Source: Marinobacter sp. es.048
GTDB lineage: Bacteria > Pseudomonadota > Gammaproteobacteria > Pseudomonadales > Oleiphilaceae
Assembly (NCBI RefSeq): GCF_900188435.1
Contig: NZ_FYFA01000001.1
Span: 1,488,001-1,552,000 of the forward strand
Reading direction: 5' to 3'
DNA length: 64,000 nt
Position numbers and translations under genes: made by a program. Below the pieces are notes generated by a model. The model was not told the origin of the DNA, did not search any database, and saw only the letters and a program-made list of their open reading frames with translations. Each line of letters opens with the position of its first letter. The first letter of the stretch is position 1. Below are positions 60,608 to 64,000 of this stretch, piece by piece.

Positions 60608-61657
60608 ATGCTGGAATCGTTTGAAGCCGGTTTCAAGGCGTGGTTGTGGCCGGGGTTTTCGGCGATTCTTGTGGTTGCGGCGACCTATATCCTTTACCGG
60701 CTGGCTCTGGCGGTGTTTCGGCGTTTCTCAGAGTCCAGAACGGTCATCCGGCTGTTCCTGGATGCCGCTGCCCGGGCTCTCGGTGTGGTTTTTTGCCTGC
60801 TTGCCCTGGCAGGTTCTCTGGAGACCGCCCCATCTGATCTACCCTTGATGGCAGCGATTCAGCACGTCACAGCCCTTTTGCTGGTGCTTGCAATCACGTG
60901 GGCGGCGGTTCGACTGACCTCGGCCATCGGCGAGGTCATTGTTGCGCTTAATCCGGTCCTGGAAGGACAGTGGAAGCGGGCACGGAAGGTCGAAACCCAG
61001 ACCCGTTTTCTGGTCCGGGCACTTAACATACTCATTGTGATCATTGGTTTGGGGGCTGCCCTGATGACCTTTGAGTCTGTTCGACACATGGGTGCCAGCC
61101 TGCTCGCTTCAGCGGGTGTTGGCGGCCTGATTCTGGGGTTCGCGGCCCGCCCTGTGCTCAGCAATCTGCTGGCCGGTATGCAGATTGCCCTGACTCAACC
61201 TTTTCGCATAGACGATGTGCTGCATGTACAGGGGGAATGGTGCTGGGTGGAGGAAGTGACAGCCACCTATGTGGTCTTGCGGGTCTGGGATTTGCGCCGC
61301 CTCGTTGTCCCTCTGCAATGGTTTATCGAGAACCCGTTCCAGAACTGGTCCAGAAATTCCTCCGATCTGTTGGGAACCGTGTTCATTTGGGTAGACTACA
61401 CCATGCCGGTTGAGCCACTCAGGCAGGAGTTCAAACGTTTGCTGGATGAGTCAGGTCTGTGGGATCGTGATTTTGCATCTGTACAGGTTACGGATGCCAG
61501 CGATCAGGCCCTGCAAGTGCGCTTTCTGATGAGTACTCCTGATTCCAGCGTTGGCTGGGATCTTCGATGTGCCATCCGTGAGGGGCTCGTAACCTTTATT
61601 CAGGAATATTATCCCGCTCAGCTGCCACGGCTCAGAGCCCGTGTGGTTGAAAACTGA
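60608..61657 (+). CDS. MscS-family mechanosensitive channel
   Basis: 349 residues. Four N-terminal hydrophobic segments lead to the pore helix and beta domain signature: GVGGLILGFAARPVLSNLLAGMQIALTQPFRIDDVL, then TYVVLRVWDLRRLVVPLQWFIENPFQNWSR. ATG 60608 is close behind GGGAGGG; a longer frame opens at 60587. It follows a BCCT gene, so both could be part of the osmotic response. In contrast to the remnant at 4-514 it looks intact. Confidence 0.9.
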   Translation: MLESFEAGFKAWLWPGFSAILVVAATYILYRLALAVFRRFSESRTVIRLFLDAAARALGVVFCLLALAGSLETAPSDLPLMAAIQHVTALLLVLAITWAAVRLTSAIGEVIVALNPVLEGQWKRARKVETQTRFLVRALNILIVIIGLGAALMTFESVRHMGASLLASAGVGGLILGFAARPVLSNLLAGMQIALTQPFRIDDVLHVQGEWCWVEEVTATYVVLRVWDLRRLVVPLQWFIENPFQNWSRNSSDLLGTVFIWVDYTMPVEPLRQEFKRLLDESGLWDRDFASVQVTDASDQALQVRFLMSTPDSSVGWDLRCAIREGLVTFIQEYYPAQLPRLRARVVEN

Positions 61658-61676
61658 GAACTTTCGAGGATATTTC

Positions 61677-62465
61677 ATGTCTCCCCAAACCGTCTGGATA
61701 ACCGGTGCTTCCTCTGGTATCGGCGAGGCACTTGCCTTGCAGTTTGCACAGGATGGCGCTCGCCTGGTTCTTTCCGCTCGTCGGGAAGCTGAGTTGGAAC
61801 GTGTTGCCGAGCGTTGCCGGGAGGCAGGAGTGGCAACGGATCATGTGCTGGTGCTGCCGCTAGATGTTACCGACTGGGATTCATTGCCCGGTAAAGTTCA
61901 AACGGTGCTTGATACCTTTGGTTCTATCGACCTTTTGGTGAACAACGCGGGTGTTTCACAGCGCTCTCTGTGCAAGGACACGGATATGTCGGTTTACCAG
62001 AAACTGATGGATGTCGATGTTATGGGCCAGATTGCGCTGACCAAAGCAGTATTGCCCCACATGCTTGAGCGTGGTGACGGGCACCTTGCGGTGACTTCAA
62101 GTGTCGCCGGCAAGGTTGGTGCTCCCATGCGAACGGGTTACTGTGCTGCCAAGCATGCGGTAATGGGTTTCTTCGATGCATTGCGCGCCGAAGTTGAAGG
62201 CCAGGGCGTGTGCGTCTCAACAATAACGCCCGGTTTCATTCGTACCGATATTTCCCGAAATGCCCTCTCCGGCGATGGTTCAGCCTACGGCAAAGAGGAC
62301 GACGATATTGCTGGCGGCATGGATGTAACCGAATGCGCCGAAGTGGTATTCAAAGCCCTCAAAGCCAAGAAACGGGAGATCCCGGTCGGAAAGGGTAAGG
62401 AAATGGCTGCGCTCTGGGTCAAACGGATCTGGCCCGAAGCCCTGTTTCGTCTTGCCAAAGCGTGA
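61677..62465 (+). CDS. Short-chain dehydrogenase/reductase
   Basis: 262-residue SDR: TGASSGIGEALALQFA for cofactor binding, NNAGVSQRSL, catalytic TSSVAGK plus YCAAKHAV (Tyr and Lys), then a membrane-associated-looking C-terminus. It resembles the DHRS7/ sorbitol-type SDRs with a C-terminal extension. ATG 61677 follows GAGGA, 19 bases after the MscS stop. Substrate unknown. Confidence 0.9.
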   Translation: MSPQTVWITGASSGIGEALALQFAQDGARLVLSARREAELERVAERCREAGVATDHVLVLPLDVTDWDSLPGKVQTVLDTFGSIDLLVNNAGVSQRSLCKDTDMSVYQKLMDVDVMGQIALTKAVLPHMLERGDGHLAVTSSVAGKVGAPMRTGYCAAKHAVMGFFDALRAEVEGQGVCVSTITPGFIRTDISRNALSGDGSAYGKEDDDIAGGMDVTECAEVVFKALKAKKREIPVGKGKEMAALWVKRIWPEALFRLAKA

Positions 62466-62501
62466 CTCTCCGGCTTATCAGCCTGTTGCTATCATTGGCG
62501 A

Positions 62502-63455
62502 TCAGAACTTGTAGTTCAGACCAACCGCAAACAGGTATGAGGATTCATCAAAAAAGGTCAGGTTGGATTGTGTGTTGCCATAACCTGCAAAAGAAATAAA
62601 CGACCAATCCTTCCATCCCATGAATTCCGGGTACTCGTAGGCTGCAAACAGGCTGAGCTCATCATCCGAACGCTTTCTGTTGAACAGCGCGCTGGCGCTG
62701 TCATAATCCCGCTTTGTGAAACCTGCGGTCAGTACCAGGCTGTGCCTGCCCAGAATGTTGAACCAGCTCACCTCCGCGCCATAGGCGTCAAAACTGCTGG
62801 CACTGCCATCGGCATCATGTTGGATGTAAATGGCAGAGGGTGAGACAAAGCTGGTCGGCGAGACGGTGAAACGGTAACTGCCCTTTACGTAGTAGCTGTC
62901 GGCATCGCGAGCCAGATCCGTTCCGGCGGTCAGGTCATCTTCAACATCCGTCGTTGCGAAGGCAAGATCGAGACTGAAACCGGAGCCGGAAATACTGTTA
63001 AGTTGCAGGCGATAGGCGTTGCCCGAGACGTCCGTTTCTTTTCTTGGTGTGTTGAGCTGATAAGGGTTTTGCCAGGTTTCTCCCGAAATCACCGTCGGCA
63101 AAAAGGAAATATCTACAACTGTGCCGGAGCTGAGTTTGTGTTTATATCCAAGCTGCACGGCCAGCGTCCCGACGGCAATGTCTTCCCGTGTGGTGCCAAA
63201 ATAGACCTGCTGACCCAATGCCTCGCCAAAGGTATAGGCAACGTTGCCAAGCGGCGCAATCAGGCCCTCTGACTCACTGTCTGCCTTGTTCTCCAGGGAA
63301 CTGATGGTCGCATCGCCATCGACGTTAAAGTTGGACGTTGAAGAGATGATCCCCGCATTTAGCGAGACTTCACCACTGAACCCCTTCTGAGGCGCCGGTT
63401 GCGCGAAGACAGGCATCGCGATGCACAAAATCGGGAGGGCGAGGTATTTTTTCAT
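62502..63455 (-). CDS. DUF2860 family outer membrane protein
   Basis: 317 residues with a signal peptide (MKKYLALPILCIAMPVFAQ, cleavage near VFA-QP). The mature protein is a run of amphipathic strands ending LFAVGLNYKF, a terminal aromatic BAM signal, and matches the DUF2860 pattern (GFSGEVSLNAGIISSTSNFN at the start). Barrel function unknown. ATG 63455 is preceded by GGAGC. Confidence 0.85.
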   Translation of the reverse strand: MKKYLALPILCIAMPVFAQPAPQKGFSGEVSLNAGIISSTSNFNVDGDATISSLENKADSESEGLIAPLGNVAYTFGEALGQQVYFGTTREDIAVGTLAVQLGYKHKLSSGTVVDISFLPTVISGETWQNPYQLNTPRKETDVSGNAYRLQLNSISGSGFSLDLAFATTDVEDDLTAGTDLARDADSYYVKGSYRFTVSPTSFVSPSAIYIQHDADGSASSFDAYGAEVSWFNILGRHSLVLTAGFTKRDYDSASALFNRKRSDDELSLFAAYEYPEFMGWKDWSFISFAGYGNTQSNLTFFDESSYLFAVGLNYKF

Positions 63456-63495
63456 TTTTCAGCTCCGGGTTAGCGACTAGTAGGGGGCGATGTGC

Positions 63496-64000
63496 TCAGG
63501 GTACACAGTCGGTCTTTTCACCACTCGATATGACTACGCGGGCCAGGCATAGTTCGATTTCAGAGAGGCTTTGGTGAGATATCCGATCACTATTTACCTG
63601 AAAGGCAATGGTAATCCCGCTTTCGGCGTAGTGACGGAGACTTGAGCTGTAGCCAGGGATCCAGCCACCATGACCGAAAACAGGTGAAAGCGGACCCGAT
63701 CGGAAAATGGAGATGCCAAGACCATAATAGGTTCCAGGCATATCGTCGCCAATCGGAACAGACTGGAGCATTGTGTTCAGGATCTCCTCTGACACTCCTT
63801 GTCCCCCAAAAATTGCAGCTCCCCATTTTGCCAGGTCACGGGAGGTGCTGATGAGTCCGCCGCCGGTCCACTCCAGCGCTGGATTCCAAAACATAACGCC
63901 GTTCTCATCTGTTGTTTTTACCGGGAAATCAAAGGGATTGTCGGCAGCGGCGTACCCGGCAGCAAGGCCCGAAAGCCTGCGTTTGTTCGATGCTGATGTC
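63496..64000 (-). CDS. Serine hydrolase, beta-lactamase class C family (partial, 5' end outside window)
   Basis: The frame runs from the stop at 63496 through the window end at 64000 with no stop, so only about the last 168 residues are visible. They show WTGGGLISTSRDLAKWG and VFGHGGWIPGYSSSLRHY, the HGG/KTG-like third motif of serine beta-lactamase/esterase relatives. The catalytic SxxK and YxN lie upstream of the window. The internal ATG 63894 is not the start. Function within this hydrolase family is not decidable. Confidence 0.8.
   Translation of the reverse strand, partial: TSASNKRRLSGLAAGYAAADNPFDFPVKTTDENGVMFWNPALEWTGGGLISTSRDLAKWGAAIFGGQGVSEEILNTMLQSVPIGDDMPGTYYGLGISIFRSGPLSPVFGHGGWIPGYSSSLRHYAESGITIAFQVNSDRISHQSLSEIELCLARVVISSGEKTDCVP

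Noticed and set aside
1..64000. Mobile elements, phage, CRISPR, rRNA and tRNA
   Set aside because: No transposase, integrase, capsid or repeat-spacer pattern was seen, and no RNA gene signature on either strand by eye; a covariance-model scan would settle the RNA question.

Overview
The window looks like a chromosomal segment of a marine, Marinobacter-like gammaproteobacterium. This is an inference from gene content and a moderately high, uniform G+C: betaine/choline/carnitine transporters, a polyhydroxybutyrate cycle, a GbdR-type regulator beside a dimethylglycine-dehydrogenase-like enzyme, ovothiol synthesis (OvoA), pseudoazurin, and several small DUF families common in this group. I saw no rRNA, tRNA, CRISPR array, insertion sequence, prophage or plasmid gene. 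Genes are tightly packed and no gene-free stretch exceeds about 250 bases.

Layout. 0-11.9 kb: a broken mscS remnant, an M17 aminopeptidase, an orphan ATP-grasp protein, a GMC oxidoreductase followed by a broken SDR, a hydrolase, a GST, a patatin, a BCCT transporter with a structured leader, threonine aldolase and YqeY. 11.9-18.8 kb: an outer membrane protein, VWA and J-domain proteins, then the minus-strand PHB cluster (2OG oxygenase, phaZ, phaB, phaC). 18.8-24.8 kb: NADAR protein, an EamA transporter / 70-aa protein / TenA unit with a Shine-Dalgarno-masking hairpin, a divergent LysR, and a DUF2252-DsbA-DUF4112 run.

24.9-32.9 kb is the most interesting block. A plus-strand operon encodes a DmdA/GcvT-family demethylase-like protein, a divergent MetF and formate-THF ligase. 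Facing it on the minus strand are a GbdR-like GlxA/AraC regulator and an FAD plus GcvT-domain fusion of the dimethylglycine dehydrogenase type. Together they can be read as a tetrahydrofolate-linked route that strips methyl groups from a methylated osmolyte and oxidises them to formate with ATP recovery. The substrate cannot be read from sequence.

33-45.9 kb: DUF3096, a diguanylate cyclase, an EutA-like protein without the usual cysteines, a broken HpbD-like epimerase, an alkylsulfatase lipoprotein with a homocysteine methyltransferase, DUF1127 with a divergent LysR, a Kef-type antiporter and an Omp85-family barrel. 45.9-64 kb: a single-chain acyl-CoA carboxylase, a zinc metallopeptidase, NnrU, a YjdF-like protein, a compact COQ7-like / unknown / AlkA / deaminase operon, pseudoazurin, OvoA, a Bcr/CflA exporter, a second BCCT transporter with an altered substrate box, an intact MscS-family channel, an SDR, a DUF2860 barrel and a partial serine hydrolase cut by the window end.

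Three genes (mscS-like, SDR, HpbD-like) keep recognisable starts and ends but have lost their middles and are frameshifted, a shared decay pattern worth checking. All product names rest on motif recognition by eye; no database search was run.
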